In this document: positions 1-6,157 of the stretch, piece by piece
Layout of the letters: each line of letters opens with the position of its first letter
Numbering within the stretch: position 1 is the first letter of the stretch
NCBI GenBank assembly: GCA_913049525.1
Contig: CAJWYZ010000045.1
Span: forward strand, 1 to 9,365
Reading direction: 5' to 3'
Length of the DNA: 9,365 bases
Origin: an uncultured Fidelibacterota bacterium
GTDB lineage: Bacteria > Fidelibacterota > Marinisomatia > SCGC-AAA003-L08 > D37C17
Made by a program: the position numbers and the translations under genes
Notes under the pieces: generated by a model
The model's input: only the letters and a program-made list of their open reading frames with translations
Databases searched by the model: none
What the model was told of the DNA's origin: nothing

Positions 1-365
1 TTGGTAATATCTTCTTCCGGACTAGGCTTGGCAATTGCTACTTCTATTGTTTCTGCAATTGCCCTATAATAAAACATTTCTTCAGCGATCACTTCATCTG
101 AAATATCGGTAATTGATAAGTGAATTTGATAATCACCTTCCAGTTTCGGTGAAAAAATAAGCATATCATTTTTTAAATCGAATGGTACTACCATTTTTGA
201 TGGACCTACTGGCGGCTCCCATTTAAAGGTATAGTTTTCAGCATCATTATGGTAATCTTGTGAAAAAACCTTTACAGTTTTGTTTATCATAACTTCCTGA
301 AATTCAGGCTCTGTTCCGCAGGATGTTAAAATGATTATAAAAATTAAATGAGTAAGTTTTTGCAC
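1..365 (-). CDS. putative lipoprotein with Ig/PKD-like domain, C-terminus cut by window start
   Basis: The visible part is 121 codons and runs off the window at its 3' end. It opens with a GTG start, a short basic/hydrophobic signal (MQKLTHLIFIIILTSC) and a lipobox L13-T-S-C16, so the mature protein should be lipidated on Cys16 and membrane-anchored outside the cytoplasm. GTG is the only start that keeps the signal peptide: an in-frame TAA lies two codons upstream and the next Met (26) is past the lipobox. An AAGG ribosome binding site sits 9 nt upstream and overlaps the ndk stop. Residues 45-101 read like a beta-sandwich of the PKD/Ig type (Y45-T-F-K-W-E-P-P, F71-S-P-K-L-E-G-D-Y79, then alternating hydrophobic residues up to F98-Y-Y-R). 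From about residue 104 the sequence turns to a linker-like stretch rich in Ala, Glu and Pro, so a further domain may follow. It lies 11 nt after ndk and is probably the last visible gene of that operon. I do not recognise a named family and assign no function. Confidence 0.72.
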   Translation of the reverse strand, partial: MQKLTHLIFIIILTSCGTEPEFQEVMINKTVKVFSQDYHNDAENYTFKWEPPVGPSKMVVPFDLKNDMLIFSPKLEGDYQIHLSITDISDEVIAEEMFYYRAIAETIEVAIAKPSPEEDIT

Positions 366-374
366 AAATAATTA

Positions 375-378
375 CCTT
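375..378 (-). promoter_or_regulatory. ribosome binding site deciding the lipoprotein GTG start
   Basis: AAGG on the minus strand, with two of its bases inside the ndk TAA stop codon, lies 9 nt before the GTG at 365. It supports the non-ATG start and suggests translation coupled to ndk. Confidence 0.5.
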
Positions 379-802
379 ATTGATTGCTGATAAGTTCAGC
401 TTCTGAAAAGAAAAATCCTATTTCTTTCCGGGCATTCTCATCTGAATCAGATCCATGGACAGCATTTTCTCCAATACTGGTTGCAAAATCATGGCGAATG
501 GTTCCTGCATCAGCTTCTTTTGGATTGGTAGCCCCAATCGTTTCCCGCCAGGCAGATACAGCATTATCCTTTTCTAATGCTAATACCATAGATTGGCTAG
601 AAGACATAAATTCAGTTAATTCGTCATAAAATGGTTTTCCTGCGTGAACTCCATAGAATCCCTGTGCTTGTGCAAGTGTCATATTAATTAATTTAGCACT
701 TAATACTTTGAATTCAGCAGAGATAATTCGGTCATAAATCTTCCCTGTATCTCCATTTTTTACTGCATCTGGCTTTATGATTGCAAATGTTAAGTTCGAC
801 AT
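377..802 (-). CDS. ndk: nucleoside diphosphate kinase
   Basis: This cytoplasmic enzyme moves the gamma-phosphate from ATP to any (d)NDP by a ping-pong mechanism through a phosphohistidine. The 141-residue length is normal for the family. The signature N113-A-V-H-G-S-D-S is present with catalytic His116. Other family residues are visible: Lys10 in the opening TFAIIKPDAV, Y50 in GFYGVHAGKPFY, R86 and T92 in the W-R-E-T-I-G-A-T-N-P loop, and R103 in GTIRHDFA. The ATG at 802 is preceded by AAGGA at a spacing of 5 nt, which fixes the start. It begins 12 nt after the sucD stop and is followed 11 nt later by the lipoprotein gene, so it is very likely co-transcribed. Behind sucCD it would redistribute phosphate from the ATP or GTP made by succinyl-CoA ligase (inference). 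Nothing is missing or truncated. Confidence 0.97.
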   Translation of the reverse strand: MSNLTFAIIKPDAVKNGDTGKIYDRIISAEFKVLSAKLINMTLAQAQGFYGVHAGKPFYDELTEFMSSSQSMVLALEKDNAVSAWRETIGATNPKEADAGTIRHDFATSIGENAVHGSDSDENARKEIGFFFSEAELISNQ

Positions 803-814
803 GTTTTTCCTTAT

Positions 815-1708
815 TTATGTGGTCAATTTTGATTGTAATGAGTTTGCCATGGTTTTTCCAATGTCAGCAGGACTGTCACAAACAGTAATCCCTGCATTTC
901 TCAGCGATTCTATTTTGTCAGAAGCCGTTCCTTTCCCGCCTGCGATTATTGCCCCAGCATGACCCATTCGTCGTCCTGGGGGGGCTGTTTGTCCAGCAAT
1001 GAATGCCACTACTGATTTATCGAAATTATTATTTTGGATCCATTGAGCAGCATCTTCTTCAGCGCTACCGCCAATTTCACCTATCATAACAACTCCATCA
1101 GTCTGAGAGTCATCTTTGAATAATGAGAGTAAGTCAATAAAGGTAGTTCCAATAATAGGATCTCCACCAATGCCAATACAAGTAGATTGCCCAATTCCTT
1201 GCTCAGTTAACTGATGAACTGCTTCATATGTTAGTGTGCCTGATCGGGAAATTACACCTACATTGCCGTGTGGTTTATGGATAAAATCAGGCATTATTCC
1301 AATTTTGCATTCACCTGGTGTAATAATGCCTGGACAATTAGGTCCAATCATTCGAGTGTGAGAATTATCTAATGCCTCTTTTACCGGCACCATATCCATT
1401 GTTGGGATTCCTTCTGTGATGCAGACTATGAGGTTAATACCAGCGTCAATTGCCTCAAGGCATGCATCGGCAGCAAATGTAGGAGGAACAAAAATTACAG
1501 AAGCATTTGCATCCGTTGCAGAAACAGCATTTGCCACAGTATTGAAAATAGGAATTCCATTATCATCTTTTTGTCCACCCTTTCCAGGTGTTACGCCAGC
1601 TACGACTTGTGTTCCATAAGCCTCCATTTGCTGGGTGTGAAATGCTCCTTCTTTTCCGGTAATTCCCTGAACAACTAATTTGGTTTCATTGTTTATTAAA
1701 ATACTCAT
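815..1708 (-). CDS. sucD: succinate-CoA ligase (ADP/GDP-forming), alpha subunit
   Basis: This is the alpha subunit of the TCA-cycle enzyme that converts succinyl-CoA + Pi + NDP to succinate + CoA + NTP; it carries the CoA-binding domain and the phosphohistidine. At 297 residues it is family-typical. The N-terminal CoA-binding Rossmann domain shows G15-I-T-G-K-E-G and the V39-T-P-G-K-G-G loop. Residues 96-140 contain CITEGIP and [19 protein letters not shown]. The ligase domain has S154-R-S-G-T-L-T-Y-E, the [12 protein letters not shown] loop and E211-I-G-G-S-A-E-E-D. The active-site histidine is His250 in [10 protein letters not shown], matching E. coli His246. Its ATG follows the sucC stop directly (TAA-ATG, no spacer), a layout that suggests translational coupling. 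A GGAG element lies inside the last codons of sucC. Confidence 0.98.
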   Translation of the reverse strand: MSILINNETKLVVQGITGKEGAFHTQQMEAYGTQVVAGVTPGKGGQKDDNGIPIFNTVANAVSATDANASVIFVPPTFAADACLEAIDAGINLIVCITEGIPTMDMVPVKEALDNSHTRMIGPNCPGIITPGECKIGIMPDFIHKPHGNVGVISRSGTLTYEAVHQLTEQGIGQSTCIGIGGDPIIGTTFIDLLSLFKDDSQTDGVVMIGEIGGSAEEDAAQWIQNNNFDKSVVAFIAGQTAPPGRRMGHAGAIIAGGKGTASDKIESLRNAGITVCDSPADIGKTMANSLQSKLTT

Positions 1709-2878
1709 TTAAATCTTCTCTCCTGTTGCTTTTACTGCTTTTGCAGCGGCATCAGCTAAACTGTTTGCAACTATAAAATTATGTTCTGCATCTTTTAATA
1801 GATTTCGGGCTTCAATTGCATTCGTGCCTTCAAGTCTAATTACAACTGGAATTGTAACTTCCATATGAGCGAGTGCGTCGATCACACCTTGTGCAACTCG
1901 GTCACATCGAACAATTCCACCAAAAATATTAATTAGGATGCTTTTTACATTTGGATCTGATAAAATAATTTTAAATCCATGGGCAACAGTTTCCGCATTG
2001 GCAATACCTCCAACATCCAAAAAGTTTGCTGGTTCACCACCATATAATTTAATTATATCCATAGTGCCCATTGCCAGCCCTGCACCATTTACCATACAGC
2101 CTACATTTCCATCAAGCTTTATATAGTTTAGATTAAAGGAGTCAGCTTCAACTTCAGAAGGTTCCTCTTCAGATAAATCACGCATTTCCTGAATATTTTT
2201 ATGACGATATAGTGCATTATCATCAAAATTTATTTTTGAATCCAAGGCGATTATTTCATCGGAATTTGTTACAACTAAAGGATTAATTTCCATAAGAGAA
2301 CAATCATAAGATTTAAAAAATTTCCAGAGGGATAAAAATGTTTTAACCGCATGTTTAATTTGCACACCGGAAAGTCCAAGAGCAAAAGCAAGTTTACGTG
2401 CTTGAAATGGTCTTAAATCTTTGTTAGGTTCAATCCATTCTTTCATAATTCTCTCCGGAGATCCAGTAGCCACTTTTTCAATTTCAACACCACCTTCAGA
2501 TGAAACCATGAATACAAATTTACCACTACTTCTGTCTAATACTATCCCAGCATACAATTCCCGAGCAATATCGGAAGCTTCTTCAATAAGTAGGCGTTGT
2601 ACACACTTCCCATCGGGTCCAGTTTGGTGAGTAATTAAATTCATGCCAAAAATATCATCGGCATATTTTTGAACTTCTTCAGAACCAATTGCAAGTTTTA
2701 CTCCGCCACCTTTTCCCCTTCCCCCGGCATGAATTTGTGCTTTTACAACAACCTTGTTTGTCTCCAATTTCTTATAGACTTCCACTGCTTCCTCAACGCT
2801 AAAAGCAGGGAATCCATTCGGGACTGGTATGCCGGCATTTCGAAAAAGCTCCTTGCCCTGGTATTCGTGTATCTTCAT
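1709..2878 (-). CDS. sucC: succinate-CoA ligase (ADP/GDP-forming), beta subunit
   Basis: The beta subunit of succinyl-CoA synthetase has an N-terminal ATP-grasp domain that binds the nucleotide and a C-terminal CoA-ligase domain that pairs with SucD. Its 389 residues compare with 388 in E. coli. Visible motifs in order are the opening M-K-I-H-E-Y-Q-G-K, K46-A-Q-I-H-A-G-G-R-G-K-G-G-G for nucleotide binding, E-x-x-x-D-I-A-R-E-L-Y, MEINPLVVT and ALDSKINFDD for metal binding. The C-terminal part has NGAGLAMGTMD, FLDVGG, NIFGGIVRCDRVAQGV and IRLEGTNAIEAR. I chose the ATG at 2878 because M-K-I-H-E-Y matches the conserved SucC start. A second ATGAAGATA lies just upstream, out of frame, and is treated as a decoy or minicistron. 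The gene begins 11 nt after arcC stops and its own stop abuts the sucD start. Nucleotide preference (ADP or GDP) cannot be read from the sequence with confidence. Confidence 0.98.
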   Translation of the reverse strand: MKIHEYQGKELFRNAGIPVPNGFPAFSVEEAVEVYKKLETNKVVVKAQIHAGGRGKGGGVKLAIGSEEVQKYADDIFGMNLITHQTGPDGKCVQRLLIEEASDIARELYAGIVLDRSSGKFVFMVSSEGGVEIEKVATGSPERIMKEWIEPNKDLRPFQARKLAFALGLSGVQIKHAVKTFLSLWKFFKSYDCSLMEINPLVVTNSDEIIALDSKINFDDNALYRHKNIQEMRDLSEEEPSEVEADSFNLNYIKLDGNVGCMVNGAGLAMGTMDIIKLYGGEPANFLDVGGIANAETVAHGFKIILSDPNVKSILINIFGGIVRCDRVAQGVIDALAHMEVTIPVVIRLEGTNAIEARNLLKDAEHNFIVANSLADAAAKAVKATGEKI

Positions 2879-2889
2879 AATATCTTCAT
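2875..2889 (-). other. four-codon minicistron bridging arcC stop and sucC start
   Basis: On the minus strand the arcC stop TAA is followed at once by ATG AAG ATA TTA TGA. This encodes Met-Lys-Ile-Leu and ends in a TGA whose first two bases are the last two of the sucC ATG. The first nine bases, ATGAAGATA, are repeated exactly as the real sucC start 11 nt later. It could carry terminating ribosomes from arcC into sucC, or be a chance duplication. That the minicistron is used is inference. Confidence 0.35.
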
Positions 2890-3840
2890 TTAATTTTTAA
2901 GAATTCTTGTGCCAGCCTTTTTTTGGATAGCTTTTTCAATATTTTCAATAGAAGTAATAATTACTTCTTTTCCATGGTGATTCAAAAAGTAGAGAGCTGC
3001 TTTTATTTTTGGTTCCATTGTTCCCCGCCAAAATTGACCATCCTTTAACCACTGATCTACATCCTTAGCTGTCGTATTCCTAATTATTTCCTGCGAATCA
3101 GTTTTAAAATTTAAGTAAATATTATCTACATCGGTTATTATAAATAGTTCCTGTGCCTTGATGATTCTACCTAGTAAAGCGGCAGTCATGTCTTTATCAA
3201 TAACACCATCTAATCCTTCGAGTGAACCATCTTCCAAATTATAAGCAGGAATTCCACCGCCACCTCCAGCAATAACAATGGTGCCAAAGTCCACCAAATG
3301 TTTGATAGATTTTCCATTAAATATATAGAGTGGATCAGGAGAGGGAACTACTCGTCTCCATAAACCTGGTTCTTGTTCTCTCATTTCCCATCCATATTTA
3401 GACATATATTTTCGGGCTTTGTCATTAGTATAAGAAACGCCAATAAATTTAGATGGGTTTCCTATTGCCGGGTCGTTTCCATTCACTTTCATTTGAGAAA
3501 TGAATGATACCACCTCTCGATTAGAATCTTCACTATATAAAGCATTTTGAAGGGATTGCTGAATCATATATCCCATTGCACCTTGAGTATTGGCAACTAA
3601 AATACCCAAAGGAAGAGGGGGAATTTTTTCAGCAGCAATCTCATTTCTGGAAAGTTCTGCTCCAACTTGCGGACCATTTCCATGGGTGATACAAATATTA
3701 TAATTCGCCCGAACAAAATGCATTACTCCCTTTAAGCTGCTTTTTGTATGTCTAAATTGTTCGGTAATGGTACCGGCTTCAGACTTGGGTGATAATGCAT
3801 TTCCACCAAGTGCAATCATCACAGTTCTACTGTTAGCCAT
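2890..3840 (-). CDS. arcC: carbamate kinase
   Basis: This cytoplasmic enzyme of the amino acid kinase fold catalyses ATP + carbamate = ADP + carbamoyl phosphate; in fermentative pathways it runs towards ATP. Its 316 residues are family-typical. Motifs in order are A10-L-G-G-N-A-L, T52-H-G-N-G-P-Q-V-G, VNGNDPAIGNPSKFIG (Lys131), V164-V-P-S-P-D-P, A191-G-G-G-G-G-I-P, V213-I-D-K-D with Lys216, T236-D-V-D-N-I-Y-x-N-F, and G273-T-M-E-P-K with Lys278. The last motif is usually GSMGPK, so Thr274 and Glu276 are noteworthy substitutions. No arginine deiminase (arcA) or ornithine carbamoyltransferase gene is visible beside it; instead it sits between pruA (72 nt upstream) and sucC (11 nt downstream). 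The source of carbamoyl phosphate is therefore unknown from this window. The ATG at 3840 has no clear Shine-Dalgarno sequence, but the ALGGNAL motif lies at the expected distance from it. Confidence 0.93.
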   Translation of the reverse strand: MANSRTVMIALGGNALSPKSEAGTITEQFRHTKSSLKGVMHFVRANYNICITHGNGPQVGAELSRNEIAAEKIPPLPLGILVANTQGAMGYMIQQSLQNALYSEDSNREVVSFISQMKVNGNDPAIGNPSKFIGVSYTNDKARKYMSKYGWEMREQEPGLWRRVVPSPDPLYIFNGKSIKHLVDFGTIVIAGGGGGIPAYNLEDGSLEGLDGVIDKDMTAALLGRIIKAQELFIITDVDNIYLNFKTDSQEIIRNTTAKDVDQWLKDGQFWRGTMEPKIKAALYFLNHHGKEVIITSIENIEKAIQKKAGTRILKN

Positions 3841-3859
3841 TAAAAATTATCAAAAAACG

Positions 3860-3888
3860 ATTTAAATTTTAGTGAATAAAATTGTGAA
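3860..3888 (-). promoter_or_regulatory. possible internal promoter before arcC
   Basis: In the 72-nt pruA-arcC gap the minus strand reads TTCACA, a 17-nt spacer, then TTAAAT. These match sigma70 consensus at 5 of 6 and 4 of 6 positions, with the -10 ending 19 nt before the arcC ATG. The gap is very A+T-rich, so a chance match is likely. If real, it would let arcC-sucCD-ndk be expressed apart from pruA. Confidence 0.25.
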
Positions 3889-3912
3889 TTAAGAAAAAGA
3901 TTTTAAAAATTC

Positions 3913-5544
3913 CTAATTTTCACCCATAAAAGGATATCGGTAATCTGTTGGTGGATCAAATGTTTCCTTAATTGTTCGAAGTGAAATCCAACGATATAAA
4001 TTCAGTGGTGAACCTGCCTTGTCATTTGTTCCTGATGCTCGGCTTCCACCGAATGGCTGCTGCCCCACAACGGCGCCAGTTGGCTTGTCATTAATGTAGA
4101 AATTCCCAGCAGCTTGGGTAAGCATTTTTCTTCCAGATGCTACAGCTTTCTTATCCTCTGAAAATATTGCCCCTGTGAGCGCATAGGGTGAAGTTCTATC
4201 TACAATTGCACAAATATCATTCCATGAATCATTATAAAGATATATAGTTAGAACGGGTCCAAAAATCTCTTCTTCCATAGTTTTAAAATTGGCATTAGTG
4301 GTGAGAATCGTAGTTGGCTCGATGAAGTAGCCTTTAGTTTTATCATACCCACCACCTGAAATTATTTCAGATTCGGATGAGTTCTTTGCATAATCGATAT
4401 AGCTAGAAATATTATCAAATGACGCTTCATCAATAACAGCATTCATAAAATTATTGAAATCATTTACATCGCCCATTTCAATATTGTTTACTTGTGTAAG
4501 GTATTTATCCCTCACATCATCCCACAGTGATTCTGGAATATAACAGCGAGATGCTGCAGAGCATTTCTGCCCCTGATATTCGAATGCTCCTCTCACCATC
4601 GCAGTCGCCAAAGCAGACGGATCAGCAGATTCATGTGCAAGTATAAAATCTTTTCCACCGGTTTCACCGACTATTCGCGGATATGTATGATAGGTTGAAA
4701 TATTATCTCCAATTCGTTTCCACATACCTTGAAATACTTCCGTTGAACCGGTAAAGTGTATGCCTGCAAGATGTGGGCTATCCATTACAGGGCCACCAAC
4801 TTCACCTCCAGTTCCTGGAAGAAAGTTAATAACTCCATCGGGCAATCCTGCTTCTTGGAGAAGTTTCATTATAAAATATCCTGAGTAAACGGATGATGAT
4901 GCTGGTTTCCATAGTGCCACATTTCCCATAAGGGCGGGGGCAGAGGGAAGGTTGCCTGCAATCGATGTGAAATTAAATGGGGATACAGCAAAAATAAATC
5001 CTTCTAATGCACGATATTCCAAAGAGTTATGCATTCCATCTGGTGAAATAAGAGGTTGATTATTACAAATTTCTTCAGCAAACTGACAATTGAAATTGAA
5101 AAAATCAATAAGCTCACATGCAGCATCAATTTCAGCTTGAAAAACATTTTTACTTTGAGATAGCATGGTTGCGGCATTAATTGTATCTCGCCAGGGACCA
5201 GCCAATAATTCAGCTGCTCTTCGAAAAATAACGGTTCTTTCTTGTAAAGGAGTAATGGACCATGACTGCCATGCGTTTCTGGCAACTTCAATGGCTTGAT
5301 TTACCTCTGCCATTCCAGATTTATGATAATCAGCCAAGATATCCTGATGGTCATGAGGTTTACGACAGTGTCCTATGTTTCCTGTAAAAATTTCCTTACC
5401 ACCAATGATGATAGGGATTTCATAAAACTCATTTTCCATTTCAACTAATTTTGATTTAAGACTGCTTCTCTCAGGCGATCCGGGCACATAATCTCGAATA
5501 GGTTCGTTCACAGCAGTGGGTATTTCTATAGTAATTTCTTCCAT
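3913..5544 (-). CDS. pruA: L-glutamate gamma-semialdehyde (1-pyrroline-5-carboxylate) dehydrogenase
   Basis: This enzyme oxidises glutamate semialdehyde, the open form of P5C, to glutamate with NAD+, the second step of proline catabolism. The 543-residue length and the opening NEPIRDYVPGSPER place it in the type-1, stand-alone P5CDH group (TIGR01236-like) found in eukaryotes, Bacteroidetes and Actinobacteria, not in the bifunctional PutA group. Aldehyde dehydrogenase landmarks are all present: S188-P-F-N-F-T with Asn191, W212-K-P-A, the F264-T-G-S-T-E turn, general base Glu294 in VGETGGKDF, nucleophile Cys328 in YQGQKCSAASR, E426-I-F-G-P, and Q496-P-F-G-G-S near the C-terminus. It is the first gene of the minus-strand cluster and diverges from the SEC-C gene. 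A weak GGAAA lies before the ATG at 5544. No proline dehydrogenase gene is visible here, so the P5C supplier must lie elsewhere. Confidence 0.96.
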   Translation of the reverse strand: MEEITIEIPTAVNEPIRDYVPGSPERSSLKSKLVEMENEFYEIPIIIGGKEIFTGNIGHCRKPHDHQDILADYHKSGMAEVNQAIEVARNAWQSWSITPLQERTVIFRRAAELLAGPWRDTINAATMLSQSKNVFQAEIDAACELIDFFNFNCQFAEEICNNQPLISPDGMHNSLEYRALEGFIFAVSPFNFTSIAGNLPSAPALMGNVALWKPASSSVYSGYFIMKLLQEAGLPDGVINFLPGTGGEVGGPVMDSPHLAGIHFTGSTEVFQGMWKRIGDNISTYHTYPRIVGETGGKDFILAHESADPSALATAMVRGAFEYQGQKCSAASRCYIPESLWDDVRDKYLTQVNNIEMGDVNDFNNFMNAVIDEASFDNISSYIDYAKNSSESEIISGGGYDKTKGYFIEPTTILTTNANFKTMEEEIFGPVLTIYLYNDSWNDICAIVDRTSPYALTGAIFSEDKKAVASGRKMLTQAAGNFYINDKPTGAVVGQQPFGGSRASGTNDKAGSPLNLYRWISLRTIKETFDPPTDYRYPFMGEN

Positions 5545-5825
5545 GGTTTATTTCCGTTTAAAGATAAAAAATGATTTTAATGAAAAGCCCCGATTTTAGA
5601 GCCTGAAAATTTACTTTGCATGGGTTTTGGAGAACAAGAATTTAGTTGGTAGTTATTGGTAAAATCAGGGGATTGGTGTTTGGATATTAGGAGTAAAGAT
5701 ACTTATTTCCATTTCTCCTTAATAATTACTATCTTTCTCAAGTTTCAATTAATCATTTTCAATTCATAATTTGCAAAAATAATCTTCTGTTGTTATTATT
5801 TAAATATTCGTATTAATCTATCCCT
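5545..5825. promoter_or_regulatory. divergent intergenic region between pruA operon and SEC-C gene
   Basis: This 281-bp A+T-rich region must hold the start signals for both directions. A good plus-strand promoter is listed separately. For pruA I see no strong sigma70 match; a minus-strand TATCTTTA close to the gene resembles the Bacteroidetes -7 element TAnnTTTG but lacks its final G. Between 5646 and 5684 the plus strand has TTGGT three times (5646, 5656, 5673) plus TTGGA (5680), which could be binding sites. No rho-independent terminator or structured RNA is evident. Confidence 0.55.
5771..5799 (+). promoter_or_regulatory. sigma70-type promoter for the SEC-C gene
   Basis: TTGCAA at 5771-5776, a 17-nt spacer, and TATTAT at 5794-5799 match TTGACA/TATAAT at 4 of 6 and 5 of 6 positions. 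Transcription would start near 5806, leaving about 20 nt of leader with no Shine-Dalgarno sequence before the ATG at 5826. Confidence 0.42.
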
Positions 5826-6089
5826 ATGAAAACTAATAGAAATGACAGCTGTCCATGTGGCAGTGGGGAAAAATATAAAAATTGTTGTGAACAAAAGCGA
5901 TTTAAATCTGGGGATAAAAACCAATTAACTCGCTGGCTTATATCAGCTGGATTAGGACTTTTTTTAGCAGTGTTCGTATGGGGTGTGATTGAATTTTTTA
6001 CAACAGAGCATCCGGAAATGGAAGCGTATAAATGTGATAATCCAAATTGTGGGAAAATTCATTACCGGCAAAAAGTGGATAGTAATTAG
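5826..6089 (+). CDS. small membrane protein with N-terminal SEC-C zinc motif
   Basis: This 87-residue protein has three parts. Residues 9-21 form a textbook SEC-C motif, C9-P-C11-G-S-G-E-K-Y-K-N-C20-C21 (CxC-x8-CC), the zinc ligand set known from the SecA tail and many SEC-C proteins. Residues about 36-58 (starting RWLISAGLGLFLAVFVWG) form a single transmembrane helix. The tail has C70-D-N-P-N-C75-G-K-I-H79, a Cys-x4-Cys-x3-His cluster that could be a second metal site. The positive-inside rule favours a cytoplasmic N-terminus because Lys and Arg cluster before the helix, which would put the second cluster outside; this is inference. An in-frame TAA three codons upstream makes ATG 5826 the first possible start, and there is no Shine-Dalgarno sequence. 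The CBS gene follows 68 nt downstream. The function is unknown; SEC-C proteins often act with the secretion machinery or ribosome-associated factors, but nothing here proves that role. Confidence 0.85.
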   Translation: MKTNRNDSCPCGSGEKYKNCCEQKRFKSGDKNQLTRWLISAGLGLFLAVFVWGVIEFFTTEHPEMEAYKCDNPNCGKIHYRQKVDSN

Positions 6090-6146
6090 TTTAGAATTAA
6101 ATCTAATAGAGTTAGGATATCAGCGTAGATATTTCAATTTAATTTA

Positions 6147-6151
6147 AAGGA
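6147..6151 (+). promoter_or_regulatory. ribosome binding site of the CBS protein
   Basis: AAGGA with a 6-nt spacer before the ATG at 6158. It fixes the start and contrasts with the SD-less starts of the genes on both sides. Confidence 0.6.
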
Positions 6152-6157
6152 TAGGCT

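Noticed and set aside
384..629. 81-codon plus-strand ORF
   Set aside because: It is antisense to the catalytic half of ndk, has no ribosome binding site and no family resemblance.
5004..5291. 95-codon ORF on the minus strand
   Set aside because: It lies wholly inside pruA in another frame of the same strand, and pruA carries all the conserved aldehyde dehydrogenase motifs there.
5581..5605. GC-richer block AGCCCCGATTTTAGAGCCT near pruA, tested as a terminator or operator hairpin
   Set aside because: The arms do not pair (AGCC/AGCC are direct, not inverted), so no stem forms.
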